The notes below the pieces were generated by a model. That model ran no database searches. It was not told the DNA's origin and was given only the letters and a program-made list of their open reading frames with translations. Positions 1 through 12,300 of a DNA stretch of 64,000 nucleotides are shown here, in pieces. The stretch is taken from positions 2,480,001 through 2,544,000 of the forward strand of contig NC_044600.1 in assembly GCF_901933205.1 (NCBI RefSeq), given 5' to 3'. Origin of the DNA: Camarhynchus parvulus (Eukaryota > Chordata > Aves > Passeriformes > Thraupidae). Position 1 is the first letter of the stretch; the number at the start of each line of letters is the position of its first letter. The translations under genes and the position numbers were made by a program.

Positions 1-224
1 TAATTCCACAACCCTTCCTTTCGTTTCACAAATGCCCACCTTTATCTCCATCATTCTACTTTGGGGCATCATTTAACTTAGTCCTCCCAAGCCAGAAGTC
101 CTCTCAGACCCTCCCACAAACTTCTGGCTTCAGTAAATTGATTTGCTGTCTCCTCTAACCATCCTCCACAGCAAATCAATCCTTTGACTCCTGCAACTTT
201 TCTGAAGCCTCACCTCTTGCCTGC

Positions 225-345
225 AAGAGGAAAGCTGTAATCACCCTTTATTTGCATTTCTCCGTGGCAATGAAGGAGGATTGATTTAGGATTAAGCATT
301 TGCCATCACAGCTGGGTTCAGACAGAGCCAATTGACCCCTCAGCC
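225..345. promoter_or_regulatory. Candidate conserved non-coding element with octamer motif
   Basis: This block carries a perfect octamer motif, ATTTGCAT, at 250-257, followed by GATTGATTTAGGATTAAGC-like homeodomain core sites within about 50 bases. Clustered octamer and TAAT/ATTA-type cores are typical of vertebrate developmental enhancers. There is no alignment here, so conservation is inferred only from motif density. It could equally be chance in AT-rich DNA. Confidence 0.2.
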
Positions 346-686
346 CTCCCAGTCTCGCTGCCATCCCTTCCCATCAGGGCTGGAGCATGGTTGGAACACT
401 GAGACTTTGCTGCCGCCTGCAAAGTTCCTCAAACCCTCTCACAAAGAGCAGCACCCACCACAGTGAGCATTTCTCTGAGGAAATGCCTTTCCATCTCACA
501 CTCTGGGAAACTTCTTTCAATTTGCTCCATTTTTCCCACTATTAGAGTGCAACTGAAAAAAAAATCATTAAAAGAACGCACCTAGGACTTGATCTCAACT
601 GACTAATGACTAGAATCAGTCATGCAAAAATACAGTTAAAAAGCTCTACTTTTTAAGAGAGCAGCTTCTGTAACTCAACCATCCAG

Positions 687-782
687 ACCAAAATTAAGAC
701 TGAGCTGCTCAGACTTCTTGGAGCAAGTCCATGACTCCATAGGAGATGGTTTTGTATTCTGGAAAGATCACCACATCATCAG
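687..782 (+). other. Exon-like segment with consensus splice donor
   Basis: The segment ends at CAG|GTAAGT, a full match to the vertebrate donor consensus. It is preceded by an AG acceptor (ccatccag) with only a modest pyrimidine tract. One frame stays open for 31 codons (phase: one base, 31 codons, two bases) and reads ...SDFLEQVHDSIGDGFVF..., which has protein-like composition. The other two frames contain stops. I do not recognise a family. Such segments occur by chance about once per tens of kilobases, so this is a lead rather than a gene call. Confidence 0.13.
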
Positions 783-1320
783 GTAAGTCAGGAAGACAAT
801 GGATACAGATACAGTAAATGTACCTCTCCTATAGAAATATCAGAACAAATGGTGTTGTTCATCTTAGAAGAAAATGAAAAGCAGAGGATCCATGTACTGA
901 CACCCAGGTACATTTGTAGGTCCGGTGAATTATAAAGTGACTGCTCACAAAGTTCTAGTTGAAGAAGTGGGGGGAATGAAATTAAATTATTATGTTGTTT
1001 TTTTCAGGATTAATCTTGTGCACTGTTGGTTGGAGTGCTGAGCACATCAGGGATTTCACAACATGGCATTAAAGAGCAACAATATTCAGAGCTATAATAA
1101 TTAAGACAAAATAGACATGATCTCCAGAGAACAGAGCAGAACCTTATTTTCCAGCACCTTTAAGCTATTCAGGGCTGTGGGAGTGAGATCTTTATAAGTG
1201 ATAATTCCACCCTATGGCACTTCCAACACATTTTTCATAAACAACTCACATTTGCCCGTGTTAGTTCTCGTGTACTTTACAGTTTTAGCAGCACAGCGTT
1301 CCTTGTTTGTGCAGATTTGC

Positions 1321-1700
1321 ATTTGTCCGCGCTCAGGATGGGAGCTGGCAAAGCCTGGCTCACCTCCAGGGCCAGGCAGCCCTGCACAGCACCAGGGCTC
1401 CTGGGACAAGGGAGCTGTGCCAAGTGTCACCCCGGGGCTGCCCCAGGGACTGAGTTTCCCAAACTCTGGGGACGTGGCTCTCTGGCTGCGCCCCGAGGTT
1501 CCCATCTCAGCCCACGCTGGGCCTGGGACCACAGCACCAGCAAAACCTGTGCAGTCACTGAATCATTCAACAGTTGCTATTCCAGTAAGTTACACAGCAT
1601 GGAAAACTTTTTAGCAATAATACAAATGAAGGAGGAAAGCACTAGGAAGGAGCAGGAGATGTGTTGCCCTGTACTTTCAGATGGTCAGCTTTCAACTCCA
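1321..1700. other. GC-richer non-coding patch
   Basis: Base composition rises visibly over roughly 1330-1560 (runs such as caccccggggctgcccc), producing overlapping open frames on both strands. The translations are low-complexity, rich in P, G, S and A, and show no domain or splice logic. CpG is not dense enough to call a CpG island by eye. Confidence 0.5.
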
Positions 1701-2778
1701 CGTGTTAAATAAATAAAATTAGCTTGACTCACAAAGAAATCAACTACAAGTTTCATGAGAGGAAGCTCTGAGTTGCAAGAGTTTTAACGTGAAGTAATAA
1801 AAAGAAAAAAAGTACTTCAGAGAACTTAAAAGAAAGACAAAATTAAATGTGCTGGGGTGCCAAGGTCAGCTCCCTAATGCACAGCACACATTCACTAGTG
1901 CAAAATGCTTTTAAGGTTTCCTGAGGCTCAACGTGCTCTTTGCTGCTTTTATATGTCAACAGGTTCATCCTAGCGTGCCCTCAGCGTTCAGAAATCACCC
2001 CTTCATTATCAGCCAGAGCTGTGTGAATAAACCAGAGAAGTTAACCACAGACACCCCGTGCCTGGCACAGCACACACTCCTGAGTCTGAAATGTGGATTC
2101 CTGAGATCGGCACAGAGGCCAAGCCTGGCACAGAGATCATCTCACTGAGACAAAAAAACAAACCTCTGCTGACCTCAGCCTTGTGACCCCAGTGCTAAAA
2201 GTCACTGCCAGGATCTCCATCAGAATCATTAACTGCTCCATAACTCAGAGCAAACTGCACTGCAGGGCTGCAGCTAAAAAATCAACCCTGGAGCGTGTCC
2301 TGCTGGCTGCCCTGCACAACTGCTCCCCACAGGTCCAGGGAGAAACACCATTCAGGGATTAATAACCTACCAACACCCCCAGGCCCTGCTGCTGGGGATA
2401 AACCCAAGCTGACCACGTGTTTTCAGGTATAATCTCTCCTCTTTCCTACAAGGCAGGACTTTGTGAGAGGACAAACCCAGCTCTAGGTCATGGTCATTAT
2501 TCTCATCTCCAGCACAGCAGATCTGTGGCTGCATCCATTCCTCCCTGTCTAACACTGCTGGAGCTCTGCTGCCATTCACAGCTTACACACACACACTCAC
2601 TGACCCGTTCAGGTTGCCCTGATGTAAATGTGACCATTCAAAAAGAGTCATGTGTGAGGAAAAGTATCTCCTGGAATCTGATTTTTAAACCCTTTTATTA
2701 AGGCTGTATAAGGCGGCTTTCTTTGTGAGATTCCTACCAATTTGAAACAATGCTATGAAATCCCACACCTGTAAATAT

Positions 2779-2814
2779 CCTTTTTTTTTTTCCTCCTTTT
2801 TTTTTTTTTTCCTC
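2779..2814 (+). repeat. Polypyrimidine (T-rich) tract
   Basis: An almost uninterrupted pyrimidine run: two poly(T) blocks separated by cctcc. It could be the remnant of a poly(A) tail on the minus strand or a slippage-generated simple repeat. No retrocopied body is recognisable beside it. Confidence 0.85.
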
Positions 2815-3412
2815 AGAAACCCCAGAACACATACCCATTTGTATGGAACTTGCACTGTGGTATTTGGCAGCATGACAACCTCATTTTATACAAGTTGTCA
2901 CCAGGAGACTTGTTCTGGCCAGAATAAATTTGCTCACCACAAACGGGTATGTGCAGGAATGTCCCACCAGCAGGAAATGGTTTTGTCTATACTCAGTGAC
3001 AACTGTGGTCACAAAGTAAGAATACTTCCAGCTCCACTGAAATTCTTTGAAATTCCCTAGCCTGCTGTTCTGTTTGTGTTGGAATAAACCCAAACCTCTC
3101 AGCCCAGATCTGCTTTCCCAAGGAACTCTCCAAGCTCATCTTTTGTGCCCAATATCTTTATGAAACACAAAACACCCAGAGATGTCTGTGCTGCTGTTTA
3201 TTTACATTATGTCAGGTGGTACTGGGCGCCAGCACACCATAAAATACGAATTTTTAAGAGACTATGGTTTATTTTTTCCCCTACAGGGTATCACACAGCC
3301 TGCATATCAATTTATGATTATTTTACCAATCGTTCAATCATTATAGTTTTAGTGTATGAATAAAAGCACTACTTGTAATTAACATTTATCCTTCATTTTT
3401 AATCTATAATTT

Positions 3413-3425
3413 TATATATATATAT
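3413..3425. repeat. Short (TA)n microsatellite
   Basis: About 13 bases of alternating TA followed by tgtgca. It is too short to be informative beyond possible length variation. Confidence 0.8.
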
Positions 3426-3439
3426 GTGCAGCAGCTTGG

Positions 3440-3560
3440 GTAATGAAGAGTGCAGTATCTCAAAGTTAATAAGCAGAGGAATATAATGAAGTGCTTAATT
3501 GTACAAAATCAATTTCATTTATTTCAATTATGCAACTATTGCAAATTTCAACATCTCAAA
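3440..3560. promoter_or_regulatory. Candidate conserved non-coding block
   Basis: AT-rich sequence dense in homeodomain-like cores (gcttaattg, caatttcattta, caattatgcaac) without low-complexity runs. The texture is that of vertebrate conserved non-coding elements, but no alignment supports it. Confidence 0.15.
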
Positions 3561-4019
3561 GTGTATGGCTCCAAAAGTTTTTTGGGGTTTTGTTTTTTGA
3601 ATTTTTTTTAATTAAGAAACCTTCTCCAGTCTCTCAAAAGTTTTAAATGCCACAGGTACAACATAATTGCAGAGCTACAAAGATGCTTTATGACTGACAC
3701 GACACTAATGGTCCTTGTGGGTGTATCTTTATTTTAAGAAAGAATGAAAAATTTGTTTTCTGTTTTTTCTCAGAGATTGCTCATTGTGGGTTACTTATTT
3801 TAAAAGTCTGAGTCTCTTTCTCACAGCTTCTCTTTCTCTTTTTGAAGCTGAAGAACTTGTTCAGCGCTCCAGATAAAGGACAGCAAGTAGGCCTTCTATT
3901 GAACTCCAATGATTAAATTACTAAACCAAACCTTCTTGCAGTGAGAGCTGAAGTTCAGAGGTTTATTTCATTTCTCTCACTCTCCCATCCCTTTAGTTAT
4001 CTATTACCAGCCAATCTGG

Positions 4020-4200
4020 ATTACCTCCATCAATAAAAATTGGTTTGTGCCATTAGGCAGAGGTCAGCCTCTTGAAGGGACTCTGCATCTAATTATATGG
4101 ATTAGCAATTACAGCTGTGTAAAACACTTAACATCCACATGTTAGAGCTATAACTTAGAGCCTGTGCTGCAATAATCACCCTGGTGAATGTCTCTGCATG
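4020..4200. promoter_or_regulatory. Candidate conserved non-coding element
   Basis: Contains several homeodomain core sites in close order (ctaattatatgg, gattagcaattacag, acacttaaca) and a caataatcaccc motif. Complexity is high and free of simple repeats. Clustered TAATTA/ATTAG/CAATTA cores are characteristic of developmental enhancers. Conservation is inferred, not shown. Confidence 0.22.
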
Positions 4201-6585
4201 CTGTGTTCCCTGGAGAAAAGCAGGGTGGGATCCACTCACAATTACTGCCTGGCACAATTAATGCCAGCCCAAACCTGAGAATGGCACCATTGAAAAGGGC
4301 GTTAATGGCTGGGGATAAAGCAGGGGCTCACTCACAGCTCCTCACCCTTCCTTCCACAAGGGATCCACCCTGGAATTCCCTCCCTGGAGCTCCTCTCACC
4401 CTCTCTGCCTCCCTAAGCCCCTCTCAGGGCAGAGGATGCCAGATTTCACCTCCCTTGTGCCACAGCCATCCAAACCTCTGCAGAGGAGAATTCCCAGCAC
4501 AGCTGGATCATAAGGCATCCATCTCCTGGATTCTCAGATCAAGTAACCCCTGAGAAACTTCCAAACCCTCCTGGTAAGAACAGCACTAAGCAATTACAGA
4601 GCTAATACAACATTTTTACTCTGAAGTCTTGCAAGAATGCCTGGAAACCTTCAGAAAACACTTCTGGTGCCTGCCAGGATAAACAGTAAATACATTTTAG
4701 AAGCTGAAAGAGAAAGATCTGGATTTCTCTTTTGTCTGGAAAGCTTTGTCTTATGTCCTCTTCCCCCTCCCCTGTGATGCCTTCAAAACACAAAGACTCC
4801 AGAGACTCAGATCTGTGCAAGCCACACTAGGTTTGTTTCCTTACAGGTCTGCTTTTATGTGAAATATCATTTTTTCTCTCTGCTGTTTGTTTGTGTTTTT
4901 TTTTTTACTTGCTTTAGCCACTGAGCTAATTCATCCTTATAGACAAATAGTGCCCACCTTAACTTTCAACACAAAATGCTTTGTTTGGAAAAATTGCAGA
5001 AAGCTCAAATTAGGGCAATGTACACCCATGTGCATCACCATTTTAATTTAAATAGGCTGTTAAGTAGAGGAAGGCAGCAATCTTTTCACTTCATTTCTCC
5101 CAACAGATGCTAATAAGAGAAAGATATGAGCATTTTAAACTTGAGAGGTCAACAGGTTCTCTGAAGGCAGAGTAGAGACATTTCTATTACTGTTTTTATT
5201 CAAGTATCACTGTGGGAAAAGGCAAGTGCTACCTCACACACAATACATCCATCACATTATGCCTGCTACCACAAGCATTAGCCCCACTCTGAGTTTTGTT
5301 ATTTCTTCAAGGAAAAGAAAAATCTCTCAGCAAGTTCTGTGCAGGGTATTTCATTTGAGCTTTACTTGCATGCACACTATCCTCAGCTGGATGCTCAGCC
5401 AGAGTGAAAGATGGCATCTGAAATATTAACTGGCCACTCCTAAACCAGATCATTTCTATCTACCTACTGATTTATTTTTTTTATCTGGCTTGGATTATTG
5501 TTTTTTGCTGTTGGTTTGGGTTTTTTTAGGATTTAATATGCTTGACAATATGTTATAGCTCTTTCAAATGCAACTAAGTAATTAATTCTTCAAAGCACAA
5601 AAACTACAGAGATATCAATTAATCAAATCATTCTCACCCTACATAAGCATTATTATCCTGTGTGTGTTTTTATCTTTGGTTTTGAAAAAAAAACAATTAA
5701 GTGAATTTTTCAAAGTGGTAGGATGAGAAATTCGTAGAAACAGACTTAACATCTGCTAACACCAAACCATTTAATCTAGCACTCCAGAAATGTTCTAGAT
5801 TTCTAACCCTCCTGAACAATATCATGTTCATGGTTTATTCCAGACATCAATATTTCAACAAGTGTTGATTTCACCCACTTAAAAAACACAGCCAGATACT
5901 GCAATGGAGCATAAGGGGCAACCCTGGTGTTCATGTCCAGGAATTATTTTAGTCAGCCAGGAATTTCCAGAGCAGATGTTTTAGAATTTGTGTCTTTGAT
6001 TAAATTCCTGAAGAGACATATCTGAAAACACTTGCAGTAAAATAAGGCAAATTCAGACTGTAGAAAGTTACAGTCACAACTGTTACATGAATTTTTTATG
6101 CCAGTTCTAGAGACAACACAGACTACAGCAAATGGTAAATGCTTATGCTATAGCTTCACTTTTGTATCTCTAATTTGTACCACAGATCTTGAAAATTGCT
6201 CATTCAATAGCAAACACACATATTTAACAATAGCAACTGTACTCATTTGACACAGAGAACTTTTCAGCCCGTTAAAGATTACCCAATATCACCAAAGCAG
6301 TAAGAAGGGAGACAAAAACTTCCTCCACTCAAAGCACAAAACGTGAACTGCGGTAGAAAGAAAGAAGCAAACGGGCTGGAGCTGAGGAAATGTCAGGAGT
6401 TACTCATCTTGGAAGTATCAATCCAATCAGAAAAAAAGTAGTTAAAACATCTTCAGAAAAAAAAAATCAGTCTCAATTAAAAATTTACAAAGTCTCTGGT
6501 ATATTTATGAAGAGATATTTAAGCTTAGAAGAATATTTTCCACTCTGTTGAAGACCTCTTGCATAGCATACACAGTTTCATAATG

Positions 6586-6979
6586 GTCAGCTGTGGTGCT
6601 GTTCACAGGGGTCCCAGGATGAGGGAAGAGACGAGGATCTGACTCTGTGTTTCAGAAGGATTTATTATTTTATGATATATATTATATCAAAACTATACTA
6701 AAAGAATAGGAGAAAGGATTTCATCAGAAGGCTAGCTAAGAACAGAAAAAGAAGGAATGATAACAAAGGCTTGTGTCTTGGACAGAGAGTCTGAGCCAGC
6801 TGGGCTGTGATTGGCCATTAATTAGAAACAACCACATGAGACCAATCACAGATGCACCTGTTGCATTCCACAGCAGCAGATAACCATTGGTTACATTTTG
6901 TTCCTGAGGCCTCTCAGCTTCTCAGGAGAAAAAGTCCTAAGGAAAGGATTTTTCATAAAAGAGGTCTGTGACAGTCAAC
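6586..6979. repeat. 6-bp target-site duplication flanking the LTR
   Basis: GTCAGC at 6586-6591 and GTCAAC at 6974-6979 flank the LTR with one mismatch. A 6-bp duplication is typical of class II (beta-like, ERVK) retroviral integration in birds. The single mismatch suggests an insertion that is not very recent. Confidence 0.7.
6592..6973 (-). mobile_element. Solo LTR of an endogenous retrovirus (passerine family)
   Basis: A 382-bp element beginning TGTGGTGCTG and ending CTGTGACA on the plus strand, so it has canonical TG...CA ends. Read on the minus strand it shows inverted CCAAT-type boxes (6800-6900) in the U3 position, then an AATAAA signal (plus-strand TTTATT at 6661-6666) before a short U5. 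I recognise the sequence as an LTR family common in songbird genomes but cannot give the Repbase name with certainty. No gag, pol or env sequence lies on either side, so recombination between two LTRs most likely removed the provirus. It may still carry promoter or polyadenylation activity on the minus strand. Confidence 0.85.
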
Positions 6980-9900
6980 TTCTATTTTAGAGATGTTTTT
7001 TAACAGTAAGTTCCCAAAACTTCCAAGACTCCCACGATTTTTGTGGGTTTGCTTTTATATTTGATTTGTCAACAGGAGACCTCCCAAATTACCAATCTCA
7101 TAGTAATTTGTCATGACAGCATAAAAAAAAAAAAGGTTCTGCAGATGGAAGGAACAGCAAGACAACTTCTTCTTTTGCTAAGAACCAACACTTCATTGGC
7201 CCTGCTGCTGCAGCCCCTGAGGAACGTGCTCTCCCTCTAATGGAGCAGGTGACCCCTTTGTCTCCCTGACTCCTCACAACCTGCACATTCCTTACACCAG
7301 GCACAGCTCCCAGGCTCCAACTGAGCTTGAAAGTTAATGTTCCTGTAAATCACCAACTGCCAAACCGCACCATTTACCTTGGGACTCTTGTCTGAAAGTT
7401 AGCAAGGAGGGATTTACCAATCTTTATTTCTTTATAGGATTTTCCTAGTCATTTATTGGCTTTTTTTTCTTAATAGCTCTTGCCTAAAGTGCCATAAAAA
7501 TTATAATTTAAAAAAAAAAAAAGGCACAGCCTTTTACTGTGGAATAACTGTCTGAAATTCTGACAGAATAATTGTCTGGAATTCAGTAAACATGAGAGGA
7601 GGCAACCACTGCTCTGTCCCAGCCCAGCTGAAGACAGACATAGTTCAGAATCCACACTGAAAGACCAGGTCATTCCTGCCTCTAATGTTGTTAAGTTTCA
7701 CCGAGCAGAGTATTTGAAATTGACTGGACTGGAAGAGACAAAGTTTAAAGCACAGCATCAACACAGAGAAGGCTCAAAGCCCAGAGGAGCCTGGAGCCTG
7801 TGCAGTGCCCTGCAGCAGGAGCATAGGGGATGGCTGGTGACAACACAAGTGGCTTTGCTCTCTTTCTTATCTTTGAGTTTCACTTTAGATTCAGTCTGGT
7901 CCCAGTTGATCACAACCACTCTTCACTGAAGCACATGTGTCCCCCATAAACCCTAATTTTATTTTACCTGAGAACAAACCCGGCTTGATACTCCCAAACC
8001 ATTTCACAAAATGCAAGGGAGTATAGGAATTAAAGAAAAACTTTATCTGAACTAAAATATACAGACCCCTTCAGCATCCTCCTGGCAAATTCAGGATCAC
8101 TTTCCAAGTACTCAGCAAGGCTACACAAAATTGTCAAGAGACAGCTTGCTTTATCGTGCCCAAGATCTCCCAACAGTTTTTGCAATTTGAGATCAGTTAA
8201 AATCATTTGGTTGCTGTTTTGTAATTAGTGGTTTTAGTTAAGCAATCCCGGAGAGAGAACAAGGAGACAAAGCAGTCTCAGGCTGGGTGCATTTGATAAA
8301 CAGCATGTTGACAGGATGCCATGCAAGAGGAGCCAGTCCAGACCACAGGGGGTAGAAATACTTGCAGATAGTTAAGAGAAAAGAAAAATCTGCCTCACAT
8401 CAATTCCAGGAGAAAAATAATTTTTTCCCAAAATGAGCCCCTTGAATTATCCACTTTGCTGTCTTCTTTAAATTAGTGGAGGACCCCTATGGCACTACAA
8501 AGCTATAAAAATCCCTTCAGCAATGATTATTGGCATTGTCACTTCATCCCCAGGCTTATTATGGGTCATATTTCTACCCAGATTGCAAGATTACTGTAAT
8601 GTTTGAGGCCAGCAAGGATTAGTAAAAACAACACGTAAATAATGCAGTGTGCAGCTGAATGCAGGCTGTTTGAGGGAAGGGAAGGTAGGTTTGGTAAGTG
8701 ACAGGGAACTGATTATCTTTATGTTCATAATAATAAGACCTGCCAAGAGAATAAGGAATGGAGTCATCAGCTCACTACCAGTGGTGGCATTGCTGGTTGT
8801 CATTCAGCAAATGAATTTCCTCTTCTGGCAGGTAAGAATTCCTTTCAGCAGAGATGCTGAAGGCAATGGGGCCTGGCCAAGGAGATCCTCTGATCCTTAA
8901 AGGCTTCTGCTCTTTGCTGAAGTTCCTTTTCAGCTTTGTTTATCATTTATGGGGTTCTGGCTTTTCAGAGCAAGGGGTAGAAATGACAGAAAGCATCACC
9001 CAGCAAGTTGCCAGCCTGTATATTATAACCTAAAGGACATATCCATTTCTTCTTTAAGCATTTAACCATTCCTGAAAGACCTGCTTATCAAGCTGAATTA
9101 CTTTAGGCATCTTCCTATAAATGACAAAGAAAAAAGTATTTCTTTGTTTCCAGAAATGCAGTTTCTATTGCAATGAGTGGAAATGCCAGCAAAAAAAACC
9201 ACCTCCCACTCTACTCCTCCAACTTTCTGCATTGCCTGCTTTATGAATAAAGTTCTTGCTGAGCAATATTAGCCCAAAATAAAATGATTAATAATTAACA
9301 CATCACCTCTTTAATCCTTAACTCTAGCAGCCCACCAGTTCTGGGGAAAATTGTTTCTATTTTCATGATTTTCTGCTCTCCTCTTTGTAGCACAGACTGA
9401 AACATTTTCTGATCTCGGTCTGGGATGATCAATCTCAATAAAATCATTAATATTGATCAGGATTCACTATTTTGCATTATCAGGGTGTACATCAATTTAC
9501 CAGCCTGCAAATAAGCATTAGAGCAGACCAAAGAGTTTTGACCTACAAAAACCAAAGCACTTGTATCAAACAGATTTGCTTATATTAATCTGTGACTTAA
9601 AAAAAGTATAATTCATGTTTTGTTTCCCTATGAAAAAGGATTTAGTTTTAAAATACAATTTTCAGTCTTTCTCTGTGGTAGCCTACACATTCAGGTACTT
9701 AGGAGAATTAAATTTAGTTTATTTAGGAAACTTTCATTTCTTTCCTGTGAAATATTCCCTACAGAATTTTATCATAAGAACTTTATTCAGCGGCCACTTG
9801 TGAGTATTTTCAAAATCAACTTTTTATGGCTTAGTGCTGATAAGGTGTATCTGAACAAGGCCAACATGACAACACACACAGCTCCCTAAGGGATGTCACT

Positions 9901-12300
9901 GCTGGCTGGCCAAAAACTCCCTCAGTTTTTAATAAATCACCCACAAACTCCATCAGATTATGACACAAGTTACCAGGACCTTCCCAACAAATAAAACCCC
10001 AGCAGCAGCTCCCAGCACAAGGCAGATCAGCTCAGCTGTGTTTCAGCAACATGGGAATGTTTGACTTAGCTCAAAATCTCCCAAATCAAAGCCTGAGCTC
10101 CATAACTTAATGAGGGTTTTGTTTCCAAACATTCATTCTGGGTTTTCTACATTTCCACTGTTACTTTACACTCCACAGCTCTTCCTTACTGAACTCACTT
10201 CACATTTGAAGCCATTTCCAGACACAATTTGATCAGATTGGCTTCAAACTAAGGAGAAAACAGAATTTGTCAGTGGACACAACAGGCCCTAATTTAGGTA
10301 CCCAGTTAAATTAATGAGGAAGAGATTTATTCCACTTTCTTGTTCCTACATTTGGGTGGCTCTGAAGAACCCGAGATGCTTTCAGTAGGAGGGTGTTTAA
10401 AAATCTCTTGACTTTGAGAAGAATATTTTTCACACACTCAAAGACAGTTCCTCTCCATTTTCACACACACTTTTGGACTGTGATTTAATAGTGAAGTTAG
10501 AAAAACAAATTTTGTTGATCAGTATTGTCAATCAAGCTTTTCTCCAGTGCCCCCTGTCAGATGTGCAGTTGGAAAACCAACCAAGCCTTTTATTTGTCAG
10601 TTGTTTACCAGCAAGACAACCAAAAAACACCAATTCAGGGGTATTTGGTGTTTTAGGACAGCAGGAAAAAAATTTAGCCACAACAGCAAAATTATCAAAA
10701 TGTCTAAAGTATTCTGGTCCTCTAACTAGGCAGTGCACATTTAGATTGATAAATAATTGCAAGATTGAGGAGAACTGTGATGGTTTTATCTTAGGCAAGG
10801 AAGCAATCTGAAACAAAACCTTACAGGGAGGAAAAATAGAAAAATAACTAAACAACAAAAAAACCCAAACAGAAATTGTGTCTTTAGTTTTCTCTGAGTT
10901 GACTGAGACATTTTGAGCATTCAAAGCATTCATGAAGTGTTCATGAAGCGTAACAGAAGCTACATAAGCAAACATAAATCTGCTATATCATTTAACAACC
11001 TTAGGAGAATAAAATCAGTTGTTCAGCTAGAAACCCTTCAGGTACAATATTTGAAAAAGCCCAAGAGCAGTAGAAACAAAAGTAAATAGGGCTAGTTCCT
11101 TGTAGCCCTGCTAAAATGGTGAAGATATATAATTGTGCTCTTAATGAGTATTGAAGAAGAAAATCTCTCAGTTTAATTTGTTAAAAAATGGTTTTGGGTG
11201 GACAACATTTACCAGCTGTGCCTGTGGGATTTTTTGTCCCTTTTCCCTCATCACAGGGCTCATGGTCAATGAACTCCCCTCAATAACCTGCACAGAGACC
11301 TCACTGGTGGCTTCCTCACTTTTGGACATTCCTGACTTCCCCTGGCTGCAAACAAACTCACTGATCTGCTCCACCTCCAAAAGGAACGTGGTGCTGAAGG
11401 TTTCAGAAATTAATCTTTACAACAGTTAAGTTTGAAGGAAGAAAAAAAGCCCTCCCAAATCTCATCAACAAAAGAAAGATTCATAAAGAATTTTTTTTCC
11501 ACCACCAATAATATTAGGGATTTTAAAATTATGGAAGTTGGAAAAGCAAAACGGAACAAAACACAGTAAAAAAGATTCTACACTGACCACAGGGGTTGTG
11601 GTGCTAAAACAAATAACTTCTCTCCCACCTTCCAGAGCTGATTCCCTGGAGAGTTCTGATTCAGGATCTGTTTTATTCAAATTTACAAACCTGGTGCCCC
11701 CTTTCTGGCTTAAACAGCCTCCCTCCTGCTCACAAAATCACTGACAGATAATGAAACACAACCTCTGCAGAGCTATTTCCTTCCCTGAGAACATTCACTG
11801 CGCCCCAACAGTGCAGGAACTCAGGGCACCCAACATCCCCTGGTGCTCTGGGGACCAGGGTCCCCTGCCTGGAAACTGATAAATGAAGCACTGAAAGGAG
11901 CTCTGGAGTTTTTCCCATCCTCTGAGATTATTAATTTGGCAATTTAGTTGATGCCTTCAGCACTCAATGCCAATGGAGAATTCTGCTGATGAAATCAAGT
12001 AGGAGAACACAACAACCCTTGAAAAGGGGGAATTTTAGGGATATTTGCAACCTGCTTTGGATCATTTGTATTTCTGACCCAGAAATTAAGTTTTCAAGAT
12101 AATATGTGCAATGATTGAGGGCAGTTTGGTGCTGGGAGCCTGAGGCCAGGGACACACATTCACCGTGCAGCATGGAGAACAGGAACAGGCACAGTGAAGC
12201 TGAGGCTTTGCTTATTTATGGGGAGTGCAAAAGCACAAAAATCACAGGAAAACACCCACATCACAAGGTAAATATATAGTTTGACATTCTCTTGAAAAAC
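6980..12300. other. Non-coding DNA, no recognised elements
   Basis: No gene is supported. The region includes several short A or T runs (7122-7133, 7509-7522) and an AT-rich block near 9260-9480 listed separately. Open frames near 7.1-7.9, 8.6-8.9, 9.6-9.9 and 10.5-11.0 kb translate into low-complexity or hydrophobic strings without domain features. Confidence 0.65.
9290..9470. promoter_or_regulatory. Candidate regulatory block with an inverted repeat
   Basis: TGATCAAT at 9426-9433 is mirrored by ATTGATCA at 9452-9459, giving 8-bp inverted arms around an 18-base spacer rich in ATTA cores. Upstream lies gattaataattaac. The arrangement resembles paired homeodomain or TALE sites in enhancers. 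No conservation data are available. Confidence 0.2.

Larger units (their letters stand above)
1..1320. other. AT-rich non-coding DNA
   Basis: No recognisable gene. The stretch contains a candidate regulatory block around 225-345 and one exon-like segment ending at 782 (both listed separately). The rest is ordinary AT-rich vertebrate sequence with stops in all frames and no repeat family I recognise. Confidence 0.7.
1700..6585. other. Non-coding DNA with scattered simple repeats
   Basis: No gene is supported. The stretch holds a long polypyrimidine run (2779-2814), a short TA repeat (3413-3425) and candidate regulatory blocks near 3440-3560 and 4020-4200. Open frames around 2.4-3.4 kb and 4.2-4.5 kb lack start context, splice logic or protein-like composition. 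Confidence 0.7.

Noticed and set aside
1321..1560. CpG-island promoter
   Set aside because: GC-rich, but CpG dinucleotides are few by eye and no TATA or initiator element with a downstream exon was found.
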